Translations under genes and position numbers: made by a program | Shown here: in pieces, positions 37,272 to 48,409 of the stretch | How the letters are laid out: each line of letters starts with the position of its first letter | Position numbering within the stretch: the first letter of the stretch is position 1 | From: Nigrospora sphaerica | Lineage: Eukaryota; Ascomycota; Sordariomycetes; Amphisphaeriales; Apiosporaceae | Assembly (NCBI GenBank): GCA_018287875.1 | Contig: JAGVVL010000017.1 | Coordinates: forward strand, 2,418,001-2,482,000 | DNA: 64,000 nt | Direction: 5' to 3' | The notes under the pieces: model-generated | The model's input: only the letters and a program-made list of their open reading frames with translations | What the model was told of the DNA's origin: nothing | Database searches by the model: none

Positions 37272-37487
37272 ATGGCACTCCCGGTCTAAACTCTGTGGTG
37301 CGAGGGCACGGATATACGTGAATCACGATAGATATGACGTTGTATATAATATAACTGGACCTGATGAACAAAACCCAGCGGGGACACGCTACGCAGCGAT
37401 GCCGTAGATGGAATACGCCCACACCTATTCATTTTGACGATGGACCCAAGGCTCCTCCATGACGCCCCGCCGCCGGCCGCCCTCGTC

Positions 37488-38227
37488 TCATTTACGTATG
37501 CTCTCGAGGCTCCTCACTACAGCCCCAGCCAACTCGTCGAAATCGTGCACCAGCTCCACGCCGTAGCGATGACACACCATTTGCACGTTGCCTCTTTTCC
37601 GATAGGCGGGATCAACACATACCACGACGGCGCCCCTCGGGCCGCCCCTTCCCGCGGCCTGGGCGCCGTCGCCGGCGTAGCGGCGGCCAACGGCGAGGCC
37701 GAGCTCCAGCAGGCTCACGGGGGCGTCGGTGGCGGGGCCAAAGTAGAAGACGACGATATCGGCGGCCTCGGCGCGTGCGAGCTCCCAGTCCGTCTGCTCG
37801 GCAAAAGCCGCGCACGCTGCGTCCTCGCGCCAGCCGTCGCCGCCCCAGTCGGCTCGCCGCGGGTCATACGCCGTTAGCGGCCGCCCGGCCCTGCCATTAT
37901 TCAGTGGTTAGTATATCCCGCAAGCCGAGGTTCGTAGAGCATAGTTCGCAGCCGTGCCAGGCCGGAACGACTGGAACAAAGGACCGCGGGGAGTATAGCG
38001 GGGGGGCATTCTTGCTTAAAGGGCTACGTAGGAACACTAGATGCCGCTTACAGGGACGCGCACAGCGTGCCGCGCCAGTCGCCGGCGGCCGGGGACGAGG
38101 GCGAGGACGAAGAGAACGTCGTCGTGCCCGCCAAAAAAAGGGTCACGTTGTCCGGATGGCGGGGGGCGGCGGGCGAGGGCGCCTGGATCACTTCGATACC
38201 GGGGGAAGAGGGTGTAAGGGTGGCCAT
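37488..38227 (-). CDS. Nucleoside 2-deoxyribosyltransferase-like protein
   Basis: Small Rossmann-like protein of 192 residues. Exons on the minus strand are 38227-38052 and 37890-37488, separated by a 161-nt intron with a GTAAGC donor, an ACTAAC branch site and a GGCAG acceptor. The join yields LCASLAGRPLTAYDPRRADW. Recognisable pieces are VTLFLAGTTT near the start, DWRGTL, DPRRADWGGDGW, then ADIVVFYFGP and VSLLELGLAVG, whose Glu corresponds to the nucleophile of deoxyribosyltransferases, and a C-terminal VVVCVDPAYRKRGNVQ. This pattern fits the DUF/Nuc_deoxyrib_tr_2 family of fungi and bacteria. The in vivo reaction is unknown; cleavage of nucleotide N-glycosidic bonds is possible. ATG 38227 is preferred to an upstream in-frame ATG (38314), whose extra 29 residues look unrelated. 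The second exon continues in frame to the stop at 37488. Confidence 0.75.
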
Positions 38228-39314
38228 GGTGGCGCCCAGAGAAACGGACGAATCGGACGAAACAGGAGAAACAAACAGTCGGGGTATCCCTTGGAGCTTC
38301 GGCCACTCTAGCACTTGTAACGGCGAAGAACGAGGTCCGATACTGCCCTACAAGAAAACATCAATCCGAGATATAGTCGACAGCGGAGCTGCGTAGCCCG
38401 CCGTTCGTGGGCCGGCTGCCTTTTGTTAGCCAGGCTGAGCCAGGCTGAGCCAGGCTCCCTCGTATTGGGTGCGGGGTGGCAAGCCACCTGGCCACCGCGG
38501 GGAGGCCCAGGGATTCGTACACACGGAAGCGCACGCGGAGCGGCAATGGCATTGCTGTATTACTCAACCTGCCATGAGTTCGAAATACCTCCGCGTGTCT
38601 CGAATATACCAGACGATGGGTGATGCACATAGGCATTAGAGTTGGGGTGCCAAATGCTAGCTCCCATAAAGACTCAGGAAGTACTTAAGCTCCAGTAGCT
38701 ACTTTATATAGGTACTTAAGCAGCTACGCGGGCCGGATGCACGATCATAACCGTACCTACTTACCCATAACTAGGGGATGGGAAGCCGTGAACCGGCCGC
38801 GGAACGGAAAGCACCATTCACCAACGGTTCCTCTCGACCAACCCAAGATTCATTGGTTGCACGAGCGAGATCCAGATCCATGTGGGATGGGGAAGGCGTT
38901 ATCATCCATGAATGGGCGGGGGGTGGACTAACGCCTGTGGGGCGCTTGCCTTTTCCCTTGCGTGTCATCGATTGCCCCGCCGCCCGCCACTGTACGAACC
39001 CGGTTTAGCAAGGTCGAATCTGAGCAGCAAAGACTCAGCAGGATCGCGGGGGAGTCGCAGACCGGCCACCATCCCAATAATATTACTCGACCTTGGCCTC
39101 GGGAATGCGCCTCGGCTTTCCCTGTTTGTTTGCCCAACTTTTGCCGCTCTCACCCGCCACCTCGACGTCGTCTTCTTCGACCCATCCGTCAGCTGTCGTC
39201 CGCTCACCTCTTGCTGCTTCGTCGCTATCCAAGTATTCTACTGGCATCGCTGTCCGCCCCCTGCCGCTCAGCATCTATCTGGTATTTTTGCCTGTCGCTG
39301 TGCTCATCGCCGCC
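38228..39314. promoter_or_regulatory. Divergent promoter region
   Basis: About 1.1 kb between the divergent deoxyribosyltransferase-like and RGG-protein starts. It contains a short tandem repeat (38428-38457) and pyrimidine-rich leader sequence before 39315. No gene is seen. Confidence 0.5.
38428..38457. repeat. 10-bp tandem repeat, three copies
   Basis: Three direct copies of AGCCAGGCTG, the last ending in C. It is intergenic with no obvious role. Confidence 0.7.
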
Positions 39315-40724
39315 ATGGACGACCAATTCAATGGCCGCACCGACGATGACCTCTTCGCCGACGACTTTGAGCCTGTCGAGCAGGTTCAGGTCGAGGCCGT
39401 GAGCGGGATCCCCCCGCCGCCTGTTGCTGCCGCCGCCGTCGCTCCCACTGCTCCTGCTCCGCCGGCCCCGGCTACCACGACAACCGAGACAGCGCCCGCT
39501 GCGCAACAGCCACCGCCCGCGCCCCGAGCCCAGCGCGCTGAACCCCCTCGACAAACTCCTTCCGAGTCTGCGCCTGCGCACGATAAGCCCGCCAGTGCCC
39601 CTCGGAGGGGCAATGCGCTCGCCCAGTCGCGCCACGCACCAGCTGCCGCCCAAAGCCAGCCACGCAATCAGCCCCGGCAGCGCAAACCGCACTCCTCCAA
39701 GCCCGCCAACGAAAAATCGACCAAGGCACCCAGGTCCGCCAGCGACAACAAGACGGCCAGCGAGAAGCCCGCCAGCGTCAAGTCGGCCAGTGACAAACCC
39801 GCTAGCGAGAGTGGCCATGAAACGCCAGCCGCGGCCTCGGTCGCCTCCGAGACGGCGGCCGCTTCCTCGGCCCCGCCCGCCAACGCCCCGACGGGACCCG
39901 CGGCCGGAACATCCGCCGGTTCCAACACAGCCGGCCCCAACCGTCACCTCTCCGGCGCCAACCCGCGCAGCAAGCTCTCTACTGCCGAGCTCGAGGCCAA
40001 GATGGAGCAGATGCGCATTCTAAATGCCGAAAAGACCCGCAAGTTCGAACAAGCCGAAAAGGATCAGCGAAGCCACGCGCTTGCTTACGAGCGTGGTATG
40101 GAGGACCAGCGGCGGCGCCGGGCAGAGGAGGCCGAGCGGCGGAAGCGCAACGACGAGGAGAGAAGGAAGCTCGAGGAGGAGAGGGAGAAGAACCGAGAAC
40201 GGAAGCTCAAGGCTATGGGCAGTTGGGACCAGGAGAAAGCGTTCGACCAGCCCGAGGACAGGCGCACCTTCCGTGGTGCCAACGGTGGTATAAGGGGAGA
40301 GCGCAGAGGCGGCGGCAATGGGGGCTATGGTGCTGGAAGATCCGCCGACCACGACGGCGACGCCGAGGGAGGCATCCGGGAGTTTGGGGCTGGCGAGTTC
40401 CGGGGCCGAGGGCGCGGCAGGGGAAGCCGTGGTACTGCTCGGGGCGGCCGCGGGGGCCGTGGTGGTTACGAATACAATGGCGAGCGTCCTCAAACTGGAG
40501 GGGGCACGCCGTCTAAAGCAGCAGCACCGGTCCAAGCCCCTCCCAAGGAGGAAGACTTCCCGGCTCTGCCCTCATCCGCCACCACGCCCGCCAAACTGGA
40601 CACGAGCCAACCCCCCGCCGCGGAGCCGGCGCAGTTGCCCACCTACTCGCCCGGCCCGAACTCACCACCTCTTGGCAAGTGGGACGAAGAGGTGACTGCC
40701 GAGGAGGCTAAGCGCGCTGCTTGA
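39315..40724 (+). CDS. RGG-box, coiled-coil low-complexity protein (putative RNA-binding)
   Basis: 469 residues, single exon. The N-terminus is acidic (DDLFADDFEP), followed by about 150 residues of Pro/Ala-rich linker and a Ser/Lys/Ala segment with degenerate KPAS/KSAS repeats near residues 140-170. A charged coiled coil starts at LSTAELEAKMEQMRILNAEK (about 223) and runs through Arg/Glu-rich sequence (RRRRAEEAERRKRNDEERR). Next come an RGG/GRG-rich tract (about 330-390) and a C-terminal EEDFPALPS motif with GKWDEEV at the end. RGG tracts and this layout are typical of mRNA-associated proteins, so a cytoplasmic RNA-binding role is inferred; I do not recognise a named orthologue. The frame is open upstream to 39093, but ATG 39315 begins the acidic conserved-looking N-terminus. 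Confidence 0.75.
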   Translation: MDDQFNGRTDDDLFADDFEPVEQVQVEAVSGIPPPPVAAAAVAPTAPAPPAPATTTTETAPAAQQPPPAPRAQRAEPPRQTPSESAPAHDKPASAPRRGNALAQSRHAPAAAQSQPRNQPRQRKPHSSKPANEKSTKAPRSASDNKTASEKPASVKSASDKPASESGHETPAAASVASETAAASSAPPANAPTGPAAGTSAGSNTAGPNRHLSGANPRSKLSTAELEAKMEQMRILNAEKTRKFEQAEKDQRSHALAYERGMEDQRRRRAEEAERRKRNDEERRKLEEEREKNRERKLKAMGSWDQEKAFDQPEDRRTFRGANGGIRGERRGGGNGGYGAGRSADHDGDAEGGIREFGAGEFRGRGRGRGSRGTARGGRGGRGGYEYNGERPQTGGGTPSKAAAPVQAPPKEEDFPALPSSATTPAKLDTSQPPAAEPAQLPTYSPGPNSPPLGKWDEEVTAEEAKRAA

Positions 40725-41639
40725 CAAAAGCCCTACTGAAGTTCGTTTCGGGATTGAGACGGTGCGACTGCTCCAGCAGCAGTGCCTGTGAGCCGCAGCA
40801 AGGTCAATCCCCAGGTTCGTCTGGATCTATTCCACGGAGACATACCCGGCCGTACGACATGTACTCGGACGTGGAGCACATCATCATTGGATGGACGTGC
40901 AACTTGAACCGGTACAGGCGATGGGGACTCGAAATATCCCCACGGTGTATCGGGACAGCGCGGAGGTAATGGTTTCTTATGCCGGCTTGACAGCATCGGA
41001 TTCTTAGACACGTATCAAATACTCGAGCGAACAGAAAACAAATACAAGATGGGGCCAGTATGACTGACTGCTTCTCGGAAGCAGCGGGCGGGCCCTTGAT
41101 ACAAAGACCAATTCCGACCCCGACGAACCCACAGTGTTGCAAGGAAGGGATCATCGCAATGTGCTGCTTTCTAGGGCGGTTCTGTTCTACATTCAACCGA
41201 CTAGTGTACATAGAGCAAGACGACGACACACCGCAGGGCCATAATGCTGGTATATACCCCGTCGCCGGCTGTGGAATGCTGTCTATAGCATATCACACGG
41301 CCAAAAATGGCCCGTCACACCGTACGCCGACGGGTTACGGGCAGCACGGGTATCTCTCCCAGTTTAAAAACTGGAGTGAGGAGCAGCACATTAGCGTCTA
41401 AAGTGGGCGGCTGGAGGTCTTTGCGGGACGGCCAACTTACTGGCAAACTGAAGCCTTCACCAAAGCAAAACGCCGGTACGCCCGTCCGACTCTGGACCCG
41501 CCACACTCTCTTTCGCCGCGGCCTCTTCCCCGTACCCGAAATGGCGGGTTCCGTACGGGGTTGGCTGCCTGGGCTCCAGCTCCTCGTCCTTTTTGGCCCC
41601 CGTTTTCGAGACTGACTTTTGTTTTTTCGTGATGGGGGT
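40725..41639. other. Convergent 3' spacer
   Basis: About 900 bases between the RGG-protein stop and the luc7 stop. No domain-bearing frame is found; presumed 3' untranslated regions. Confidence 0.5.
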
Positions 41640-42506
41640 TTACCAGCCACCTCGGAAGCCCCTGCCTCGGCCGCCGCCGCCGCCGCCGCCGCCACCGCCG
41701 TAGCCTCCCCTTCGCGGGCCCCTCGGGCCCTTCCAGTCGCCGCCATAGCCACCGTCGTGATCACGACCGCCCATGGGCTCGTCCATGGCGCCGCCGCCCG
41801 GACGGCTGCGGCCCTTCATTTCCTTGGGGAAGGCGTCGTAAGTGCGGCGCATCTGGGCGTAGCCAAGGTGCATCTTTCCGTAGAAGTGGTCGGCCAGGCG
41901 GCGGTCGTTGTCGAGGCGGCTGAGGTAGGCGCCGCAGACGTCGCAGACCTGGAGCTTCTGGTGGCCGCTGGGGCCCGAGGTGTCGCTGAGGGCCTTGAGC
42001 TCGCGCTCGCGGTCGAGCTTCTGGGCAAGGGCCTGGCGGGAGCGGAAGTACTCCTCGGCGGCGCGGGCGACCTCGCCCTCGTCGCCGAGGACACGGACCT
42101 CGTCGAGGCCGGCGGCGACGCTGGCGCCGAGGTCGGCGATGCTCTTGAGCAGCACGTTGGTCTGGCGGATCTCGTCGGGCGTCTTCTCGAGGCGGCGCTG
42201 GGCGGCGTCGATGCGGCGGTTGCACTCGTCGATGTACTTGTGCAGGTCGCGCATGTAGTCCCACTCGAAGCCGTGGCGCTGCTTCTCGGCCGACGGCAGC
42301 GCCTCGTACTCGGCCTTGAGCGCCTCCGAGTGCACGCGCGGGCAGGGCCCGAGGTCCTGCTTGGTGTTGGTGAAGAGGTCGTGCGGGCACGTGCCCGCCA
42401 GGTACGACCGGCACACCTTGGGGTCCGTCAGCGAGTACGACGTGCGCGCGCTCGCCATCGGGTTGCCCATCAGCTGCTCCAGCAGCTTGCGTTGCTCGGC
42501 GGCCAT
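41640..42506 (-). CDS. luc7: U1 snRNP-associated protein Luc7
   Basis: A pre-mRNA splicing factor of the U1 snRNP that helps select 5' splice sites. 288 residues, single exon. The N-terminal MAAEQRKLLEQLMG is the family start. The first zinc finger (CCCH type) runs from VCRSYLAGTCPHDLF to GPCPRVHSE; a helical region follows (KYIDECNRRIDAAQRRLEK). The second finger (C2H2 type) is VCDVCGAYLSRLDNDRRLADHFYGKMH-like, followed by the conserved HLGYAQMR. The tail is Gly/Arg-rich (GYGGGGGG, GRGRGFRGGW), as in other RNA-binding splicing proteins. The frame stays open upstream to 42959, but ATG 42506 matches the conserved N-terminus. It is divergent from the gpi16 gene. Confidence 0.93.
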   Translation of the reverse strand: MAAEQRKLLEQLMGNPMASARTSYSLTDPKVCRSYLAGTCPHDLFTNTKQDLGPCPRVHSEALKAEYEALPSAEKQRHGFEWDYMRDLHKYIDECNRRIDAAQRRLEKTPDEIRQTNVLLKSIADLGASVAAGLDEVRVLGDEGEVARAAEEYFRSRQALAQKLDRERELKALSDTSGPSGHQKLQVCDVCGAYLSRLDNDRRLADHFYGKMHLGYAQMRRTYDAFPKEMKGRSRPGGGAMDEPMGGRDHDGGYGGDWKGPRGPRRGGYGGGGGGGGGGRGRGFRGGW

Positions 42507-43292
42507 GGCTGGACAGGACGCGGGCGGGCGGGCGGGGGGGAGGCGAGGAAGAGGGAGGGGAGGGAGGGAGGAGGGGGGAGGAGGGCGGTCGAGGGCTCCG
42601 AGGGGAAGAACGGGGACGTGCCGGCGCTGCTCTCGTTTGTGCTGGCGGCGGGGGAGGAGGGCGGTACGGCGGCAAGATCCCTGCGGTCCTTCGAAACGGC
42701 CTGTCTTCTGTGACGCTTCCGGTGGCGGAGGGGGGTGGTGGTTGCGCGGGAAGTGCGAAGAGGCGACGAGGCTGGATATCCGGATGGTCGGTCGACTCTC
42801 CCAGGCCCGTCCCGTCACGTCGCGTCCCAAAAAGTTAAGCACCTCAGGCCGATCGATAAGCGCGATAGTGGAATGAACAGCGGGCTGGCCCACCTGTTTT
42901 TGCGGCGAGGGGTCCAATGAGCGAGCGGGTCGAGGAAAAAGACAGGGCCGCCTCAGCACCTAGTGAAGTACTGATGTTCTCTTTACAGTGCAGACATGGG
43001 AGGGTAGGCCGACTGAGCTCAAGCTCCCCCCCCCTACATGGAGACAATGTTCCACGTCGCCTCCCGTCTCTCGGTCCCCACTATTCTACCGTCCGGGGTC
43101 AGGTTGACTTTCTGAATCCAATGCGAGGGTACATGATCGGTATTGAGAGTCGGGTGCTAACATCCCATCCCATACCTACACCTACACCTCTTCACAACAC
43201 CATCTCGACCAGCCCCTCCCCCCTCCCCCAAACGCGACGTGTGGTCGAGCAGCGATCCGGCTCCCAATGGATCACGGCTCCCGACCGTCAAC
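42507..43292. promoter_or_regulatory. luc7/gpi16 divergent promoter
   Basis: 786 bases between two housekeeping genes. The 100 bases next to the luc7 start are purine-rich on the plus strand (pyrimidine-rich on the luc7 strand, about 42520-42600), a common fungal promoter feature. A CT-rich tract also precedes gpi16 (about 43205-43230). Confidence 0.5.
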
Positions 43293-45312
43293 ATGCTGTT
43301 CTCCCGCCTGATCCCCTTCCTGGCCCTGCTGCTACCAGGCGCCGCCGCCACCTCGTCATCCGACTACCACGAGCAGCTGGTGCTGAAGCCCCTGCCCCAG
43401 TCCTCGCTCCTGGCCAGCTTCAACTTCAAGTCCAACACGAGCCTCTCCCAGTTCGAGGCCCGCAACTTCCGCTACTTCCCCCGCTCGCTGGGCCAGATCC
43501 TGCAGCATGCCGGCACGCGCGAGCTGCACCTGCGCTTCAGCCTGGGCCGCTGGGACGCCGAGACCTGGGGTGCTCGGCCCTGGGACGGCACAAAAGAGGG
43601 CGGCACCGGCGTCGAGCTCTGGGCCTGGCTGGAGGCCGAGACGGACGAAGAGTAAGGCCCGGCGACAGCCCTGGGAACGAGAAAAGGGAAGAAGAAGACC
43701 ACCGTGCTAACCACGCGCGCGCGCGTGCCTGCGTCCTACAGGGCCGATCACAAATGGCTGACCCTCACCAACGCCCTGTCGGGCCTCTTCTGCGCGTCGC
43801 TCAACTTCATCGATTCCACCAGGACCGTCCGCCCTGTCATGTCCTTCCGCCCCGAGGGCCACCACCCGAACGCCACCATGGCCAACATGCACCTCCTGCA
43901 CGGCGTCCTCCCGCGCGAGGTCGTCTGTACCGAGAACCTCACCCCCTTTTTGAAGCTGCTCCCCTGCAAGGGGAAGGCTGGCGTGTCCAGCCTGCTGGAC
44001 GGCCACAAGCTGTTTGACGCCTCCTGGCAGAGCATGGCCATCGATGTCCGCCCCGTCTGCCCTGCCGACGACGAGTGTGTGCTGGAGATCGAGCAGACCA
44101 TCGATATGGTGCTCGATATCGAGAGGTCCAAGAGACCCCGGGGTACGCCCCCCATGCCCCTTCTGCCCCTTCCCTCCCGCGTAACGTGGGCACGTGGCTG
44201 ACAGACGACAAGGCAACCCCATTCCGCGGCCGCCCCCTGGCCAGGACCTCAAGTGCAACACGAGCAAACCCTACCACGCAGACGACACTTGCTTCCCCAC
44301 CGATTCCCTGCACGCCCAAGACTGGTCCCTCGACCAGGTCTTTGGCAAAACCATACGCGGCACCTGTCCCCTGACGGACTCGTCGGTGCCGCCCGTCTGT
44401 CTCCAGGTTCCCCATTCCCGCGATGTCTTCACCTCGGCCGGCGTCCAGGAGATCAAAGAGCCGGGCAACGAGTTCCAACGCTGTTATAGAACGCCGGCCG
44501 ACCAGGAATTCAACCTGGTGCTGCCGCCGCAGCCCCGGGAAGGCGACAAGGCCAAGACGGACGCCGACGAGTTTGTCCAGCCCGAAACGCCGCTATTGTA
44601 TGCCGAGCGCAGCTTGACCGGCCATGGCTTCGAGCGTGGCGGCATACAAACCATCTTCACGAACCCGTCGCCCGACGCCGAAGTCGAGTTCGTCTACATG
44701 GAGAGCCTGCCCTGGTTCATGCGCATCTACCTCCACACCCTGCAGGCGCGTATCTCGCACTCGGCCGGCTCCGGCGCCGGCGCGACCCTTCACCAGAAGA
44801 ACGACGTCATCCAGGAGATCTACTACCGGCCCTTCCTGGACCGGGAGCGCGGCACCCAGCTGGAGGTGCGCTTGAAGATCCCGCCGGCGAGCACCGTCTT
44901 CATGACGTACGACCTGGAGAAGACGATCCTGCGCTACACCGAGTACCCGCCCGACGCCAACCGCGGTTTCGACGTGGCCGCCGCCGTCATCACCATCCTG
45001 CCCTCGACGGACGGCCGGCCGGGCAAGACGAGCCACCTGCGCACCACGACGGTGCTGCTGAGCCTGCCGACCCCCGACTTCAGCATGCCGTACAACGTCA
45101 TCATCTTCACGAGCACCGCCATCGCCCTGGCCTTTGGCGGCCTCTACAACATCCTGGTCCGGAGGTTCGTCGGCCGCGACGAGGGGCCCGAGGTCACGCT
45201 CGTCCGGCTGCGCAGGAGAGTGCAGGAGCGTGTGCGGGCCCTCAAGGGGCGCGTGCAGGGAAAAGCAGGCGCACCGGCCAAGGCCGTCAGGGCCCCGGGC
45301 AAGCAGGATTAG
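43293..45312 (+). CDS. gpi16: GPI transamidase subunit Gpi16 / PIG-T
   Basis: An ER-membrane subunit of the complex that attaches GPI anchors to proteins. Exons are 43293-43651, 43742-44142 and 44213-45312, giving 619 residues (yeast Gpi16 is 610). The first intron is 90 nt with a GTAAGG donor; the second is 70 nt with a GTACGC donor and an acceptor at CAAG. Signal peptide (1-20) is followed by SDYHEQLVLKPLP, the family start. Luminal landmarks include FEARNFRYFPRSLGQIL, LTNALSGLFCASLNFID, LPWFMRIYLHTL and DYPPDANRGFDV-like sequence near the end. One transmembrane helix (VIIFTSTAIALAFGGLYNIL) and a short basic cytosolic tail complete it. A second possible acceptor at 44204 opens another frame that breaks family sequence, so 44212 is preferred. 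Confidence 0.93.
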
Positions 45313-47292
45313 CATATATACCGCCACAAAATCAGACATCTTAATCCCCTCCTGGTAAATCGGCCTCGTGATCCACCAAATTCGTAATCGGGGCGACTCG
45401 GGCCCTCGGTTGGCTATCTATAGGTCTCTTTGTTGCAGACTACAGCCGACGTGATCATTCTCAACCAACGGGAGTGTGCTGTGTCGCTCCACAGTACTGG
45501 TACAACCAAGCGGGCTCTTCATATCCCTCCAACATAGGTGTATGGTGCCACGCTGGATACGGCAACCAGGCCCTATCCGGCCCCGCAAGCCGCAGACTCG
45601 AAAACGGCCGCACAAGTCTAGCTCCGTCCTTTTGTCCTGGGCTTGGTTACAAGATTTGCGAGCCGCCGGGCCGGAGGGCGAGAAGTGTGCTTAGACCCAC
45701 GGACCGTGTCCCCCTCGCAGCTCGGTTTCCTCGGGGTGGTTCCGAACCATCAGCAGGTCACGGGCTCCGCAACGGAGACTGGCAATGCTGGGACGCGAAA
45801 GCGCGGGGGGCGAGAAGGGCGCCCCCGTTTCCAAAGAGGCCCAAGGGGAGGGAGGGACGCGGACGCATCGGCTGGTGATCGGGAGGCCAAAAAGGAGAAA
45901 CCTCCCTTCCCCCGTGTCACATCTCTCTAGCCCGTCGCGTCGCCGCTCCTGCGTACTCGGCGCCGCCCTCCCCGTATCGTGCGCCGCCCGCCTGTTCCTG
46001 CCGCCAGGGACGGGCCGGGGCGAGGCGGGTGGATGTCCGGGATGTCTCCCACCAAGGCGCGCGCAACCAGGGGGGGCCTCTTCTTTCCTACTCACCAAGA
46101 ACACGACAAATTGCCCTCAAGTGGCATCTTTCAGCACAACCAACCTCCCCTCGGCATCTTTTCCCGCCGGTCTGCTTCATAGACATAGACTGTGCCTCCC
46201 GTATACCCTCCGGAGAAAACCCGTGGGCGGGACGCGACCCATCATCCGCCTCCCCAAGCTGCTTCGCTCCTATGCCTGCGCCGGACACCGTCTCTTTCTC
46301 GTTGAACAAGGAGCGAGGGACATGGAAAAGGAGCGAGAAAATACGATCCAAACATGGAAAACGCAGGGCAGTTCCCTTGCCCCATCCCTTCCTCCCCCCA
46401 CCAAGGAAATACCTTCCAGGTTCCCGATGCCCTACCCTCCCGAACAAGGGTGCAACGACGCCACAGTGGAAGGAACTCCTTTTCCCCGTGGAATGCCGAC
46501 CATGGTTTGCGGTGGGGGCCGCAACGGCGCCGGGCCCGCGACGGTGATCGGCCCCGGTTTCTCCACGCCGCCCCGGTCCGTGCCATCGAGCCCCGGCAGT
46601 GGGGAGCGAAGAAAGTCTTGGCCGGTTTCCCGCCGCGTGGCGGGGTTTCGGTCCGCCGCGAGGGCCATAACCACCCCTGTATGCCTTCTCAGGCGGCGTA
46701 GAACCTTGTAGGACGATGTCGGCCGAGGCTCGGCTCTTCTCTGGCTGAAGCCTGCATTGGCCGTCGATATCCGAGACCGGTCCATGGAAAGGGGGCTCGT
46801 ATCGGAGCGTTGATGACCCTCGAGAGCGGTTCTACGGCAAGCCGGTCCCCGCCGCTCGAATCAAGCTGGCGTGCCTAGTCGACAGCGGGAGACTAACTTA
46901 AGAGGGGGTGGGGGGGCGATCAGAGGCAGACCTAATTCCATCGAACAATCAGTCGGCATGTCACAAACGAGGTGAAGAGCGAGCCAAAATGCTCTCCCAT
47001 GGGCGTCGGGTTATGTATATGTATTGGTTGCCCCGAAGGCGTTTAGACTGCAAGTGGTATCGATTTCTCATCTCCGCTCGTAATGAAAATGCAGGATATC
47101 CGCCGTCTCCAGGCTGAAACAAAGGAAAAATCATCGTGATGTGGCGCGTCGCTATGCAAATCTTCGTCTCCGTGTGTGGGTATCAAGCGGACGTTGTGTC
47201 GTCCAGGTGCGTGCGTCTCCCCCAAGTCATCACTGGCCATGCGCGCCAGCTATCGAGTTTTAATCGTTCCATCGGCTTCCGTCATCCCGTCG
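45313..47292. other. Intergenic, no supportable gene
   Basis: 2 kb. The longest frame (45785-46711, plus strand) is Pro/Arg/Ser-rich with no domain, overlaps comparable frames on the other strand, and is treated as GC-rich noise. Confidence 0.4.
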
Positions 47293-48409
47293 TCAATCGA
47301 GTTGCTCCAACTCCACGGGCATGTATGTTTTTTCGATCCAGGCTCGGACGGTGCGGGCAAAGAGCTCGGGGTCCTGCAGGTTCCAGGCATGGATGGCATG
47401 TCTTACAACAAACATGCGCGATTCCAGGCCCTGGCTTTTCCCTTCCTTGCGTAGTATGCGGGCCATGTCACGAATGCCCTCGACGTGGTCCTGCTTTCCC
47501 GCCGCGATCATGCAGATGCGCTTGTCATAGCGTGCCGCCTCGACCGTGTCCACGGCCTTCCATTTCCGGGTGTCGCCCACGCCCTTATTTGCCAGGCTGC
47601 TCGTTGTATTGACCCGAATCTCTTTCAGGAGCTCGTCGTTCTGTAGATCGGGCGACCATCCCGACGCCTTCAGCATGAAGTTAGACGGCGCCTGCAAGAG
47701 GGCCGTAAGTCCCAAGTAGACCAACTTGGGGTGTGATGACACAGACTGCCACTTCAAAACTTCGAGATTAGCACAATATCTCTGCGTCCGCCGTGGGGCG
47801 ACTTACAAAATCGTTAATGGAGGCAGCGCCCGAAATCAAGGTACTGTCGACAACGTCAGGATGCCGGCGGATCAATTCCATGGCGATGAAGCCGCCCGTG
47901 GATATGCCGACGATGTGCGCCTTGCCGTCATGCGCATGCTTCCTGATCATTTGGGCCACTAGGTCGGCGGCCAGGGCGAAGGAGAAAGGCTTGATATGCC
48001 GTGAGCGCGAGTGTTGTGGTAGGTCGGGGATCAGCAGGTGGTACTCGGACAGCTTGGGCCATATGTGTGCCCACTCGAGATGCGAGCTGAAGAGGATGTG
48101 CAGGAAGACGACGCTGACGGGGGCCAAGGGGTTGAGAGAAACATGAAAAAGGTCGCCGTCCTGGGTGGTCTGGTGGCTGTCGAGGGAGGTAGTCCAGCTG
48201 CCGTTGCTGTCGTTGATAGTGCTGCTTTCGTAACTGAGACCAGACGACGACTTGCTGGCCAGGCTGGCAGTATCGTCCTTGAGGCGCCACCTGCTGCTGC
48301 TGACCGACTGGGGGCCGACACTGGAGGCGTCGTCGTTGGCATCGTCTTTCCGTTTCCACCGCCTGCTGCCGCTGGTGGCAGATGCCGTCGATAGTGAAGC
48401 CCGGCGCAT
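47293..48409 (-). CDS. Alpha/beta hydrolase fold protein
   Basis: 353 residues in two exons (48409-47807 and 47751-47293; 55-nt intron with GTAAGT donor and TGCTAAT branch). An acceptor six bases further on (exon from 47745) is equally in frame and would drop two residues. Residues 1-85 are Ser-rich and disordered. The hydrolase core follows: VSVVFLHILFSSHLEW (oxyanion/HG region), LLIPDLPQHSRS, and nucleophile Ser170 in VGISTGGF. A likely acid lies in AAGKQDHVE and the catalytic His in VVRHAIHAWNLQ. No signal peptide is seen. The substrate is unknown; the family includes esterases and lipases. Confidence 0.8.

Noticed and set aside
41619..42713. 364-codon plus-strand frame
   Set aside because: Antisense to Luc7; composition is typical of a GC-driven shadow.
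42507..42959. N-terminal extension of Luc7 in the open frame
   Set aside because: Low-complexity Pro/Arg/Ser translation of a purine-rich leader; ATG 42506 matches the conserved family start.
45785..46711. 308-codon plus-strand frame
   Set aside because: No domain, biased composition and competing frames in the same place; no splice context.
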